Positions 9,114 to 18,595 are shown, counted from the first letter of the stretch. The stretch: 64,000 bases of DNA from Desulfolucanica intricata (GCF_001592105.1 NZ_BCWE01000009.1:86261-150260); one strand, 5' to 3'. Translations and numbers: made by a program. Notes: generated from the letters alone by a model not told the origin.

Positions 9114-9908
9114 TTAACGTTTTAGATTCAATAATTCCTGCAGCATTTCATCAGAGACTGTTATTACTCTGGAATTGGCCTGATATCCCCGCTGTGTAAT
9201 AATCATGTTTGAAAACTCGTTAGTTAAATCAACATTGGACATTTCTAAGTTGCAGGCTTCAATGGTGCCTAAACCGTCGGAGCCGGGTGTACCGAGCCCG
9301 GATTCATCTTCACCGGGATAGATATATAAGTTACTGCCCTGCTTTATTAATTCTCCCTGATTATCAAATTGCTTAAGACCAATAACCTCTCCCGTATCTT
9401 CACTGTTTACAAATATTTTACCGTCTCTGTTAATGTTTATACTGTTAATTGGCAATTCTAACCGAATTGGCTCGCCGTCAACATTTAAAACATTATAGCC
9501 TAAAGAATTAACAAGATAGCCCTCTCCGTCTTCTTCGTTTATATAAAATGAACCGTCACGGGTATAATAAATAACTTCGTCGCCATCTTCATTTTGTGAT
9601 TGTACTGCAAAATAACCATTACCTTGTATAGCCAAATCCGTTTCTCTACCGGTGGCCACTAAACCACCCTGGGTGAATATATTATCTATACCGGCCAGCG
9701 TCATGCCACTGCCCACCTGATTTGCTTTATTGCTGCCTTGTCCTGCTCCGGAATTGTAGCTAATTAATTGACTTAAAGTATCTTTAAAATTCACCCGGCC
9801 TGCTTTAAACGCAGTCGTATTCACGTTAGCAATATTATTACCGATGACATCCATACGGATCTGGTGATTTTTCATGCCCGAAACTCCTGAATATAGTGAC
9901 TTAATCAT
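9114..9908 (-). CDS. flgE: FlgE-type flagellar hook protein, short form
   Basis: A protein of about 264 residues with the rod/hook N-terminal signature Y-S-G-V-S-G-M followed by N-N-I-A-N-V-N-T, and the C-terminal helix with R-G-Y-Q-A-N-S-R. The size equals the short FlgE of Bacillus subtilis and is also close to FlgG. Gene order (after flgD, before fliL) favours the hook protein. The start at ATG 9908 follows a perfect AGGAGG by six bases; an upstream in-frame extension has no support. Confidence 0.87.
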   Translation of the reverse strand: MIKSLYSGVSGMKNHQIRMDVIGNNIANVNTTAFKAGRVNFKDTLSQLISYNSGAGQGSNKANQVGSGMTLAGIDNIFTQGGLVATGRETDLAIQGNGYFAVQSQNEDGDEVIYYTRDGSFYINEEDGEGYLVNSLGYNVLNVDGEPIRLELPINSININRDGKIFVNSEDTGEVIGLKQFDNQGELIKQGSNLYIYPGEDESGLGTPGSDGLGTIEACNLEMSNVDLTNEFSNMIITQRGYQANSRVITVSDEMLQELLNLKR

Positions 9909-9979
9909 AGTTTTCCTCCTTTTGCTCTTTGGCCGCTTCAATCGGTCGGCGGCCGGCAGCCTCCTTTCGGGCCGGCTGT

Positions 9980-10369
9980 CTATTTGATTATCACCGCACT
10001 GTCAATATTAGTAAATACATGCTCCTTTATTGCCTTACCATCCAGTGCTGTCACCACAGTATTATTTTTTATACTGGCTATCAGAGCTAAATCGCCGTAA
10101 AGCAGCAGTGAATCCCTGGCGCCTTTTATCGATGCCCTCTGCATAGCCTGATGGATTTTTGTAATATCTGCCGGTGCAAGCTTTATATTGCGCTCCTGAA
10201 GTCTTTTTTCCGCGTGTGCTGAAAACTTAATTTCGCTATTCCCTTGAATTTTTTGCTGAAGAACGCTTTCAAAAGCAATTTTATTGACGCCAGCAGTTTG
10301 CTTTGGTGTTTTCGATTTAACAGGTATTAGAGGCTGTTGATAGCTCCAGTTATTTATTTTATCACTCAT
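9980..10369 (-). CDS. TIGR02530-type flagellar operon protein
   Basis: A soluble protein of 129 residues. The central part reads F-S-A-H-A-E-K-R-L-Q-E-R-N-I, the hallmark of a small family found between flgD and flgE in Firmicutes fla operons. The biochemical role is not settled; proposed roles relate to hook assembly. The start is ATG after AGGGG. Spacing to flgD is 11 bases. Confidence 0.82.
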   Translation of the reverse strand: MSDKINNWSYQQPLIPVKSKTPKQTAGVNKIAFESVLQQKIQGNSEIKFSAHAEKRLQERNIKLAPADITKIHQAMQRASIKGARDSLLLYGDLALIASIKNNTVVTALDGKAIKEHVFTNIDSAVIIK

Positions 10370-10380
10370 AATTCTTACCC

Positions 10381-10782
10381 CTACTCTATTAGTCTGATTT
10401 GAGAAAGGTCGTAAGCATCCCCGTTGAGAATAACCTTGCTGCCGTCTTTGTTTAGCATAACCTTTTCCACCGTCCCAACGGCCTCATTCCCGTTTTCTAA
10501 TGCTACAGTTACCCGGCGGCCAACCAGTCCCGCCGCCTGGTTTAATGCCTGCAGCTGTAAAAGCTGTTCCAGGGAGGAATTCATAATTTGCAGCTGCTCC
10601 ATCATACTGAATTGTGCCATTTGAGTCATAAAGCTGCTGCTGTCCTGAGGGCTTAGAGGGTCCTGGTTTTTCAGCTGCGCTATGAAAAGCTGCAAAAACG
10701 CATCCTTATTGAGCTCATTCGCAGGCTTTTTATTGTTACCCTGGTTATTGTAAATATAGTTTGTGCTGCTACTTACCTGCAT
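10381..10782 (-). CDS. flgD: FlgD, hook cap protein
   Basis: A protein of about 133 residues with the FlgD core D-A-F-L-Q-L-F-I-A-Q-L-K-N-Q-D-P near residues 25-40, then Q-M-A-Q-F-S-M-M-E-Q. It caps the growing hook and is secreted by the type III system. This is the short form lacking the Ig-like domain. The start at 10782 follows AAGGAGGTG by five bases; the open frame extends into fliK, but that part is not needed. Confidence 0.93.
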   Translation of the reverse strand: MQVSSSTNYIYNNQGNNKKPANELNKDAFLQLFIAQLKNQDPLSPQDSSSFMTQMAQFSMMEQLQIMNSSLEQLLQLQALNQAAGLVGRRVTVALENGNEAVGTVEKVMLNKDGSKVILNGDAYDLSQIRLIE

Positions 10783-10795
10783 CGGAACACCTCCT

Positions 10796-12049
10796 TCAAA
10801 TAATATAGTCCACTCCGCCGGCCGGCCGGGGCTTAACCTGTTCATACAAGGGTGCTTCTTCCTCTTTATGTGAGTAGTTTAGCAGCTGTAAATATTTCCT
10901 GCTGCCGGGTTTTCCCTGCTGCTGCATAAATTGTCCTCCGTTATATGCCACAGAAACCGAGGACTCCTGCAGGTGTACCTGATGCTGAGCCAAAGCTTCC
11001 CTCAACCGGACCATTGAACTTTCTAAAATTTCTTTGGCCTGAACACTGGCGGTTATAAACTGAGCCGAAATTTCTCCCTTTTTATAGGCTAATTTAATTA
11101 CTAACTCACCTAAGTGCTCCGGTTCTAATTTCATTTGCACTAACACAGGTTTTTCACCCGGTTTTCTATTTGCGAGAATTATGCTCACCAGTTTTTCCGG
11201 CAATTCCCGTACGGGGATACTTTCTTTGGGAAGAATGTCACTTTGTCTTAAGGCTGATGTATCTGCCGCCGGGTTTTTAAAATTGTCTGCGTTTTCCCGG
11301 GTAATCTGCTCCACCGGGAGCTTATCTTTCACAGCAGAAAACATAAGGTCATTATTTTGCTCTTTCGGGTATTGAGCAGTTCCCTCCGCTGCTATCTTCT
11401 GCTGCAGCATCGATAGGGTCTCTGCTTTCTGTATTTGCTCACCTTTATATAACACAGAAACCGGGAACTCTTTAAGGTGTACCTGGTGCTGAGCTAAAGC
11501 TTCTTTCAGCCGGGCAATTGAACTTTCTAAAACTTCTTTAGCCTGAACACTGCCGGTTATAAGCTGAGCCGAAGTTTCACCCTCCTGATAAGCTAATTTA
11601 ACCGCTAACTCACCTAAGTGCTCCGGTTCCAATTTTATTTGCAGTAATTCAGGTTTTACCCCCGAATTGAAATATGATTGAAGTATACTCATTAGTTTTT
11701 CCGGCAATTCCAGCACCGGTATCCTGTGTAATTTTTCTGCCGCCCCGTTTTTAGAATTGCCTGCATTTTCTTGGATACCCTGCGGTATTTGTAAAGATAA
11801 GGCAGGTGTATCAGTTTCCCGTATTAACTGAAAGTCCAAAAATAAATTTAATAGATCAGCATCCAAAACACTTTTGGTGGAGTTTTCTTTATTGCTTAAC
11901 TCTTCTTCATTACCTTTGCTTTCACCGGCTATGTCCTTAAAAACCTGTATGAAGCTTTCAACACCGGGAGCTTTACTTTTACTTTGTTTAGCAGGCGAGC
12001 TATTTAACTGTTCTATTAACTTTTGAGACACTGCATTAATTTTTTTCAC
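10796..12049 (-). CDS. fliK: FliK, hook-length control protein with duplicated C-domain
   Basis: A protein of 417 residues. The C-terminal FliK (Flg_hook) domain, normally single, occurs twice: residues about 110-204 and 278-372. Both copies share L-P-E-K-L, L-E-P-E-H-L-G-E-L, then A-Q-H-Q-V-H-L. FliK measures hook length and triggers the FlhB switch. The annotated start is a GTG that lies inside the ribosome site AAGGAGGTG. An ATT four codons in or a later GTG may be the real start. Downstream flgD follows closely. Confidence 0.88.
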   Translation of the reverse strand: MKKINAVSQKLIEQLNSSPAKQSKSKAPGVESFIQVFKDIAGESKGNEEELSNKENSTKSVLDADLLNLFLDFQLIRETDTPALSLQIPQGIQENAGNSKNGAAEKLHRIPVLELPEKLMSILQSYFNSGVKPELLQIKLEPEHLGELAVKLAYQEGETSAQLITGSVQAKEVLESSIARLKEALAQHQVHLKEFPVSVLYKGEQIQKAETLSMLQQKIAAEGTAQYPKEQNNDLMFSAVKDKLPVEQITRENADNFKNPAADTSALRQSDILPKESIPVRELPEKLVSIILANRKPGEKPVLVQMKLEPEHLGELVIKLAYKKGEISAQFITASVQAKEILESSMVRLREALAQHQVHLQESSVSVAYNGGQFMQQQGKPGSRKYLQLLNYSHKEEEAPLYEQVKPRPAGGVDYII

Positions 12050-12075
12050 CTCCTTTTAAAAAAAACCCCTATATT

Positions 12076-12516
12076 TTAATTTTTGTTCCGTATATACATA
12101 GTGATAGCCAAATCGTCAATCTGTTTTTGCTCTTGAATATTTTCCAGATAAATAAATTCTTCAAGTTTTTTTTGCTTAAGCTTTTCTAAAACTAAACTTT
12201 TTTGCCTGGCGTCTACGAATATTTTTTGTTTCTCTTTAATTTTTTCAGAGGCACTTACTGCCTTTTCCTGCAACTTTATAATTTTAGTATTAAGATATTC
12301 CCGGTAATTAGCACCATGTATAGATTGGCAGCAATCAATTTTTCCAACTTCATTTTCAGTATTTAAGTGCTGCTGTAATACCAAACGGGCTTCTTCAAGG
12401 CTGTTCATTATTTGAAAATGTCTTCTACGGGCTAAAGCCAGGGCATCTTCAGCTTGTTTTTCCTCCATTTTACGGTGTTTCAAAACCTGCTCCAGCCCAA
12501 ACCGGAACCTAGCCAT
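12076..12516 (-). CDS. fliJ: FliJ, export chaperone/escort protein
   Basis: A protein of about 146 residues, almost entirely alpha-helical coiled coil, starting M-A-R-F-R-F-G-L-E-Q-V-L as FliJ proteins do. FliJ links the FliI ATPase to FlhA and recycles chaperones. ATG 12516 follows AGGAGGG by eight bases and overlaps the end of fliI by eight bases; the GTG further upstream is within the ribosome site. Confidence 0.9.
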   Translation of the reverse strand: MARFRFGLEQVLKHRKMEEKQAEDALALARRRHFQIMNSLEEARLVLQQHLNTENEVGKIDCCQSIHGANYREYLNTKIIKLQEKAVSASEKIKEKQKIFVDARQKSLVLEKLKQKKLEEFIYLENIQEQKQIDDLAITMYIRNKN

Positions 12517-13858
12517 GCTCGAGGCCCTCCTTTTCACCGAAACTATTTAACCAGGCCAAAGTATCCGAAAAACTCCATGGCTCATTAGGTGGCTGCCGCA
12601 GAAATTGAATAATATCATCATAGTAACGAATGGCATTATCAATACTGGGATTCGTACCAAAATTATAAGCGCCTATGTTTATTAAATCTTCAGCTTGTTG
12701 ATAGGTAGACAACAAATCCCTTAACCTGGCTGCCCGGTCCATATGCTCCGGTGTTACTATATCGGACATTACCCTGCTTACACTGGTAAGAACATCGATA
12801 GCAGGATAGTGATTTTTAGCCGCAAGCTGTCTTTTAAGGACTATGTGTCCGTCCAGTATACCCCTTACTGCATCTGCTATTGGCTCATTCATATCATCGC
12901 CGTCAACCAGTACAGTATAGAAAGCGGTAATTGATCCCCGGGGGGACATACCGGTTCTTTCCAATAATTTAGGCAGTAAAGCAAAAACCGACGGAGTGTA
13001 ACCTTTAGTAGCCGGAGGTTCACCGACAGCCAAACCGACTTCCCTCTGCGCCATAGCAAACCGGGTTACCGAATCCATTAGCAGCATTACGTTTTTTCCC
13101 CGGTTTCTAAAATACTCCGCTATGGCAGTTGCAACCATGGCTCCTTTTAGACGAATTAAAGCGGGTTGGTCAGATGTAGCCGCCACTACCACAGAACGGG
13201 CCAGGCCTTCTGCCCCAAGGTCTGACTCAATAAAGTCCAGAACCTCCCTACCCCGTTCTCCGATCAGTGCGATTACGTTTATGTCTACCTCGCTGTATCG
13301 TGCTATCATTCCCAGTAAAGTACTTTTCCCAACTCCACTGCCGGCAAATATACCAATACGCTGTCCCTTACCACAAGTAAGAACAGAATCAATTGCCCGT
13401 ACCCCGGTACCCAACACTTCGGTAATTCGCTGCCTGTTCAGCGGATTGGGCGGCGGGTTATTGACAGGAAATTTAACTTTACAGGACTTATTTCCCGTGT
13501 TTCCACCAATGGGTCTTCCTAGTCCGTCCAATATACATCCCAGTAAATCATCTCCAACCCTTACAGTTAGGGCTTGTCCCGTAGGCACCACAGGATTTCC
13601 CGGATAAATACCCTGCAACTCTCCCAGTGGCATAAGGAGAGATGTCCCTTCCCTGAAACCAACAACTTCTGCATCAACCGGTTTTTCCTGTCCCGGAACC
13701 AGAATATGACATATCTCCCCAATCGATGCTTCTATGCCTACTACATCTATGGTAAGCCCGACTACCTTTGTCACCTCACCGGTTACAGTCAACACTTTTG
13801 CATTATGAACCTTATCCCACCAGCGGGTAAGATCAATACCAGTCTCAGGCATTCTCAT
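12509..13858 (-). CDS. fliI: FliI, flagellum-specific ATPase
   Basis: A protein of about 449 residues, an F1-beta-like ATPase. The Walker A motif G-S-G-V-G-K-S-T is near residues 173-180. The Walker B strand L-L-M-D-S-V-T-R-F-A and the GERGREV motif are intact. FliI energises the export apparatus with FliH and FliJ. The start is uncertain: ATG 13858 overlaps the fliH stop, ATG 13852 is next, and no strong ribosome site separates them. Confidence 0.95.
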   Translation of the reverse strand: MRMPETGIDLTRWWDKVHNAKVLTVTGEVTKVVGLTIDVVGIEASIGEICHILVPGQEKPVDAEVVGFREGTSLLMPLGELQGIYPGNPVVPTGQALTVRVGDDLLGCILDGLGRPIGGNTGNKSCKVKFPVNNPPPNPLNRQRITEVLGTGVRAIDSVLTCGKGQRIGIFAGSGVGKSTLLGMIARYSEVDINVIALIGERGREVLDFIESDLGAEGLARSVVVAATSDQPALIRLKGAMVATAIAEYFRNRGKNVMLLMDSVTRFAMAQREVGLAVGEPPATKGYTPSVFALLPKLLERTGMSPRGSITAFYTVLVDGDDMNEPIADAVRGILDGHIVLKRQLAAKNHYPAIDVLTSVSRVMSDIVTPEHMDRAARLRDLLSTYQQAEDLINIGAYNFGTNPSIDNAIRYYDDIIQFLRQPPNEPWSFSDTLAWLNSFGEKEGLEHG

Positions 13859-14555
13859 CACCCGCTTCTTCAACAAGTGAACGCAAAAGCGCTTTCCATC
13901 GGGTCTCTATGGCAGCATCCACCTGACCACGATTGCTCTCTATCCGACACCCACCCGGCTGCATCCCAGGGTCACCGATAATTTTAAGCCTGGCATCCTC
14001 AGATAATAATTGCATAAACTGCTCTTTATTTTTTCTGATTATTTCAACCTCCCGGGGGCTGCCGATAATAACAAAATAATCCCGATCTGCCAGCAGCTGC
14101 AGCGCTTCTTTAACAACATTCAAAATAGTGTCCTGGTTTAGCTCTAATTGCTTTGCTACTAATTTTTCAGCTATTTTAACTGATAAACTAACCACTTCAT
14201 TTTCCAGGGCAGCCAGCATTTCCTTACGTTCTGCCTCAGCCTGCTCTAATACTTTCACTGCTGCTAACTTTATACTTTCAGCCTCTTCCCGGGCCTTGTC
14301 CACCGCTTCCCGGTAACCTTTTTCATAGCCTTCCCGGTAAGCGTTTTGGGTCATTTCCTCCACCTTCTGCAGTGCCTTTTCCAGAATACCGTTGGCCTGG
14401 TTTTGGGCAGCAGCTAAAATTTCCGCTGATTCTTTTTCTGCTGCTGCACGGACAGCGTCACGGGCAAATTCTATTCGTAAATCCAGAAGTTGAGCATAGT
14501 TCTCACTAAACTTAGCATTCTTAATAATTTTGTTAGATAACAATGGCATCTTCAT
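13845..14555 (-). CDS. fliH: FliH, regulator of the FliI ATPase
   Basis: A protein of 236 residues with a long charged Ala/Glu-rich helix (residues about 25-120) followed by a V-ATPase-E-like C-domain with S-V-K-I-A-E-K-L-V. FliH holds FliI at the C ring and inhibits it until docking. The helix includes Y-R-E-G-Y-E-K-G-Y-R-E, a common FliH feature. The gene overlaps fliG by 23 bases and fliI by 14. Confidence 0.9.
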   Translation of the reverse strand: MKMPLLSNKIIKNAKFSENYAQLLDLRIEFARDAVRAAAEKESAEILAAAQNQANGILEKALQKVEEMTQNAYREGYEKGYREAVDKAREEAESIKLAAVKVLEQAEAERKEMLAALENEVVSLSVKIAEKLVAKQLELNQDTILNVVKEALQLLADRDYFVIIGSPREVEIIRKNKEQFMQLLSEDARLKIIGDPGMQPGGCRIESNRGQVDAAIETRWKALLRSLVEEAGDENA

Positions 14556-15543
14556 TACCCCGTGAAATTGAAATTTCCCCGACTTCCTCTAAACTGCGAA
14601 TAACGTTAACAATTTTCTTTTGGGCCTCTTCAACATCCTTTAAGCGCACAGGCCCAATATATTTAATTTCTTCTTTAAGCATATCCGCAGCCCGTCTGGA
14701 TTGGTTGCGAAAAATTTTCGCAAGAACCTCTTCATTTGCCCCCCGTAGAGCTATTGGTAAATCTTTTGGATTAATATCACGAAGAATTCTCTGAATAGCA
14801 ATATCATCAAGTTTTACGATATCTTCAAATACAAACATTCGATTACGAACTTCCTCGGCTAACACAGGATACTTAGCTTCTAAGTTTTCCAAAATAGTTC
14901 TTTCAGTACTCCTGTCCACCATATTAAGAATATTTACCAGGGCACTTACCCCGCCAATCTCAGTGTTTTCTTGTCCCATTACCGTAGACATCTTATACTC
15001 TAAAACCCGCTCCACCTCTTTAACCACTTCCGGCGAGGCCCGGTCCATAGTAGCTATACGCCGGGCAATATCACTCTGCTTTTCAGCAGGTAGTGAGGAT
15101 AGTATAACAGAAGCCTGCTCCGGATCCAGGTAAACTAAAATCAAAGCAATGGTCTGGGGGTGCTCATCCTGAATAAAACTCATCAGATGGCGGGGATCAA
15201 TTTTTTGCAACGATGAAAAAGGCATACTTTTAATTTTTCTTGCTAATCTTTTTATAATTTCAGCAGCTTTTTGAGGTCCTAAAGTTTTTTCCAACAAATC
15301 TTGGGCATACTTTATACCACCCTGCATTAGGTACTCCCGGGCTTGATGCAACTCAGCAAACTCTCTTAATACAACCTGTCGGGTATCTGGAGAAATTTTA
15401 TCCATATTGGATATTTCAAAAGACAATCGTTCTATATCCTCATCGTAAAAATCCTGTTTGAGTATATTTGAAGAAAGATCAGCGCCCAGAGTAATCAACA
15501 GAATAGCAGATTTTTGCAGTCCGGATAGCTTTTTCCTACGCAC
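14533..15543 (-). CDS. fliG: FliG, motor switch protein
   Basis: A protein of 336 residues, full length for the family, with N, middle and C domains. The middle domain shows E-H-P-Q-T-I-A-L-I-L, and the C domain carries the charged torque helix ending D-M-L-K-E-E. FliG couples the MotA stator to the rotor and sits on FliF. The start is GTG, ten bases behind GGGGAGG. It follows fliF by 15 bases. Confidence 0.95.
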   Translation of the reverse strand: MRRKKLSGLQKSAILLITLGADLSSNILKQDFYDEDIERLSFEISNMDKISPDTRQVVLREFAELHQAREYLMQGGIKYAQDLLEKTLGPQKAAEIIKRLARKIKSMPFSSLQKIDPRHLMSFIQDEHPQTIALILVYLDPEQASVILSSLPAEKQSDIARRIATMDRASPEVVKEVERVLEYKMSTVMGQENTEIGGVSALVNILNMVDRSTERTILENLEAKYPVLAEEVRNRMFVFEDIVKLDDIAIQRILRDINPKDLPIALRGANEEVLAKIFRNQSRRAADMLKEEIKYIGPVRLKDVEEAQKKIVNVIRSLEEVGEISISRGNEDAIVI

Positions 15544-15558
15544 AAATTACTTCCTCCC

Positions 15559-17100
15559 CTAGTCTTCAGACAGCCATACCTTTATTATATCAGCCAACTG
15601 CTGAGGCTTTTCCCTTGCCATCTTTTTGAGCTTATCCTGGGTTATATCTACATAGGGATTATTATTTACTTCATCCTCTGCTTCCTCAAATAAGTCTTTT
15701 ATAGGTTTGGGGCTTTCCTCTACCAACTCCGGCTCTTCTAATTCATGCCTACGCCTGCGGATAATCAAGACAGTCAAAGCCAGGAGCAGCAAAATTACCA
15801 TACCGGCAGCAACATAATATATCAACTGCTGCTTATCGATTACCGGTGTATCAATACCTTCTTCGCCCATCACCTCTTTTAGCTGCTCCTGATAACTCGT
15901 ATCAAAAGCCATATTAGTTACAGTAATTTGGTCCCCGCGGACTTCATCGTAGCCAACAGCAGCAGAAACCAGTGCTTCTATCTGCTCCAGCCGCTCCTCT
16001 GTTAAGTTCCCGTCAACAACTACTGCAGCAGACAGGCGATTAAGAACTCCGGGGGCCTGAACTATTGTCTGCTGCGTATTGCCTAACTGGTAGTTGGTTA
16101 TAGTTTCTTCCCGGGAGGAACTTGATTCACTGTTAGTACCATATGGATATGTCGTACCCTGGCCATTCGCTTCCTGCATACCACCCGGTTCGGTTCCCTG
16201 GTTAGTCTCTTCAATTTCCTGCCGGCTAATTATCTCTCCGGGGTCATAGGTAGTCGAAGTAATTTCTTCCTTATTAAAATTAATGTCAGCAGTAATCATA
16301 GCAACGGCTCTGTTAGGGCCCAAAATCCTATTCAGCATACCCTGAACACGTTTTTCCAATTCTTTCTCATAAGCACGCTTAACTTGCTGCTGTTTTAAAG
16401 TAGAGTGGGCCGAATTAATATCATCACTACCTGCCTCAATATCCTCGCTCAATATATTTCCCTGCATGTCTATAATATGTACATCCTCCAGCTTAAGCCC
16501 CTCTACACTGCCGGCAATTAAATCCGCTATACCCCGCACCTGCTCCGGTTTTAATTGGGCTAAAGGTTTAAGTTTTAAAGCTACAGACGCGGAAGCCGGT
16601 TCTTGTTCATCTAAAAAAACACTTTCTTTAGGAAGTACCAGGTGCACCCTGGCCTTTTCCACCTCGTCAAGCTGCGCAACAGTCCTTTCCAATTCTCCCT
16701 GTAAAGCCCGCTGGTAATCAACCTGCCGCTCGAAGTCAGTAACACCCATTTTATTTTGGTCAAATAATTCAAACCCAACCCCTCCCCCCTGCAAAATACC
16801 GCTGCTGGCCAACTGGATCCTGGCTTCATAAACCTGATCTTCCTGAACATTAATCGTTTGTCCCTGGTCAGCTAACTCATATTCAATTTTCATATCCTGC
16901 AATTTTTCGATAACAGCACCGGCATCCCTTTGATCAAGACCGGTAAAAAGCGGGACATAGGTGGGCTTAGTTAAAATCGGAATCAAGTAAAATATCGCTG
17001 CCAGTAAACCGGCACCGGCTGTAATAACCAATACTTTTTGCATTTGGCTCAAAGCAAGCCAGCGCTTTTTCAGCCGGTCCAACAATTCACGTGGATTCAT
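15559..17100 (-). CDS. fliF: FliF, MS-ring protein
   Basis: A protein of 513 residues. Transmembrane helix 1 is at about residues 23-45 and helix 2 at about 435-457, with the large periplasm-side ring-building domains between. The segment T-K-P-T-Y-V-P-L-F follows helix 1, as usual. The C-terminal tail, which binds FliG, is present. FliF is the first structure of the basal body to form. It is followed by fliG. Confidence 0.95.
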   Translation of the reverse strand: MNPRELLDRLKKRWLALSQMQKVLVITAGAGLLAAIFYLIPILTKPTYVPLFTGLDQRDAGAVIEKLQDMKIEYELADQGQTINVQEDQVYEARIQLASSGILQGGGVGFELFDQNKMGVTDFERQVDYQRALQGELERTVAQLDEVEKARVHLVLPKESVFLDEQEPASASVALKLKPLAQLKPEQVRGIADLIAGSVEGLKLEDVHIIDMQGNILSEDIEAGSDDINSAHSTLKQQQVKRAYEKELEKRVQGMLNRILGPNRAVAMITADINFNKEEITSTTYDPGEIISRQEIEETNQGTEPGGMQEANGQGTTYPYGTNSESSSSREETITNYQLGNTQQTIVQAPGVLNRLSAAVVVDGNLTEERLEQIEALVSAAVGYDEVRGDQITVTNMAFDTSYQEQLKEVMGEEGIDTPVIDKQQLIYYVAAGMVILLLLALTVLIIRRRRHELEEPELVEESPKPIKDLFEEAEDEVNNNPYVDITQDKLKKMAREKPQQLADIIKVWLSED

Positions 17101-17130
17101 GAGATCACCACATCCTAAACAACAAGCCCT

Positions 17131-17421
17131 TTAAATTTGCATACGGGATATTTCCTGATAAGCTTCTACGATTTTGTTTCGAACTTGAACAGCTAATTGT
17201 ATATTCAGTTTAGCCTTTTCCGATGCTATAACGACCTGATGCAGGTCTTCCACCTTACCTATCAAAAACTTCTCAGTAAGGTTATCCGCCTGCACCTGCG
17301 ACCGGTTAACTTTATTAATGGCCTCCGCAAGAAAAGAACCAAAATCATCACCGGTACCGGCAGACTTATTAGCCTGCTGCTGAGGTGTAAGTAAAGGTAC
17401 ACCTGCAGGAGATATAAACAT
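17131..17421 (-). CDS. fliE: FliE, MS ring-rod junction protein
   Basis: A 96-residue secreted protein with the family pattern: F-G-S-F-L-A-E-A-I-N-K-V-N, then V-I-A-S-E-K-A-K-L-N, ending V-E-A-Y-Q-E-I-S-R-M. FliE joins the MS ring to the rod and opens the way for export of rod proteins. Position between flgC and fliF is canonical. Confidence 0.94.
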   Translation of the reverse strand: MFISPAGVPLLTPQQQANKSAGTGDDFGSFLAEAINKVNRSQVQADNLTEKFLIGKVEDLHQVVIASEKAKLNIQLAVQVRNKIVEAYQEISRMQI

Positions 17422-17498
17422 GATCTTTAAACCTCCAATAAAAAACTTAAAAAAACTATAAAGTTAAATAATTAACTGTCGATAATTATAATAACGGC

Positions 17499-17918
17499 TT
17501 ATCCACGCCCAATTTCCAAAGCTTTCAAAGCCATACTTTTTGCTGACTCTAAAACAGTGGCATTGGCCTCATAGGCTCTGGAAGCAATCATCATATTAAC
17601 CATCTCATTAACTATGTTTATATTAGGATAAGCTACAAACCCCTGTTCATTTGCATCCGGGTGAGAAGGATCATATTCCATCCGCGGAGGGCTGTTATCC
17701 TCCGTCACACGGGTTACCACTACCCCACATTCGCGGATACCGTTTTCCATGGTCTCCTGCAGGCGCTGGGCAAAAACAGGAACCTGCCGGCGGTACGGGC
17801 CGCCATTTGCGGTACGTGTAGTATTAATATTAGCAATATTATTGGAAATGAGATCAAGCCAGAGCCTTTGTGCCTTCATACCTGAAGAACTTATCGAAAA
17901 AGAATCAAACAGGCTCAT
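17499..17918 (-). CDS. flgC: FlgC, proximal rod protein
   Basis: A protein of 139 residues with the rod N-signature S-S-G-M, N-N-I-A-N-I-N-T-T-R, and the C-terminal M-M-I-A-S-R-A-Y-E-A-N. These D0 helices build the rod. The middle V-V-V-T-R-V-T-E-D-N-S-P-P is typical of FlgC. The ribosome site AAGGTAGG lies four bases from ATG. It follows flgB by five bases. Confidence 0.95.
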   Translation of the reverse strand: MSLFDSFSISSSGMKAQRLWLDLISNNIANINTTRTANGGPYRRQVPVFAQRLQETMENGIRECGVVVTRVTEDNSPPRMEYDPSHPDANEQGFVAYPNINIVNEMVNMMIASRAYEANATVLESAKSMALKALEIGRG

Positions 17919-17923
17919 TCAAC

Positions 17924-18322
17924 CTACCTTCCGTTAATGACAGTGCCCAGTATTCTAAAGCGATTGTTTAATTCCTGGGTTACGGTATAATAATTAATGG
18001 TGTTCGCAGCCAGTTTGGTCATCTCGTCATCAATATCAACATTATTACCATCCGCCCGCATAGAAGTTGCTGTCTCCTTCACCACCAGCGGATTAACATT
18101 TACCAGTGAGTTAACACCGAAATGCCTTTCATCACCGGTGGCCAGGGGTATTCTCCCCCCTGATAATTCCTCTTTAAGAATTGACTCAAATTTCACCAAA
18201 GATTTCTTAAAGCCCGGTGTATTTATGTTGGCAATATTATTAGCTATAACACGCTGCCTTAAATTTCCGGCATCCATAGCTTTTTCCAAGAGACGAAAAG
18301 TTTTATCACCGTAAATATTCAT
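17924..18322 (-). CDS. flgB: FlgB, proximal rod protein
   Basis: A protein of about 132 residues with N-N-I-A-N-I-N-T-P-G-F near residues 30-40 and the C-helix L-A-A-N-T-I-N-Y. It is the first gene of the fla operon. The start ATG 18322 follows TTTAGGAGTGG by five bases. The open frame continues 33 codons upstream but reads into the untranslated leader. FlgB is exported early and forms the base of the rod. Confidence 0.94.
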   Translation of the reverse strand: MNIYGDKTFRLLEKAMDAGNLRQRVIANNIANINTPGFKKSLVKFESILKEELSGGRIPLATGDERHFGVNSLVNVNPLVVKETATSMRADGNNVDIDDEMTKLAANTINYYTVTQELNNRFRILGTVINGR

Positions 18323-18347
18323 TAAAACCACTCCTAAAACAAAAATC

Positions 18348-18420
18348 CACCCCTGCCAGCCAAACGACAATGGTAGATCCGTGACTTTGCCACCAGGCAA
18401 CCTAAGGCTAAAACCCCCCA
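18348..18420 (-). promoter_or_regulatory. Structured 5' leader of the fla operon, candidate regulatory RNA
   Basis: The flgB leader can fold on the RNA strand: TTGCC-TGGT-GGCAA, with GCAAAGTCACGGATCTA spanning its 3' arm and beyond, and a GGCTGGCAGGGG segment that could pair back. The GCAAAG...ACGG.TCTA string resembles one arm of GEMM (c-di-GMP-I) riboswitches, but the second conserved GGCAAACC arm is missing. I see no confident -35/-10 pair in the 18.42-18.60 kb stretch that precedes it. Confidence 0.25.
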
Positions 18421-18595
18421 AAATATTGCATAATAACCATCAATATTATTGCTCAAAAATAAACATAGTACAAAATATTAAGAGTTACCGCCCAACCTTT
18501 TTATCTTTCAATAATATTTGACAAAATAATGTAAATCCCTGCAATGAACAACATAAAATTTACATGAAAAACTAAAACTTGTTAATGCTAATAAA

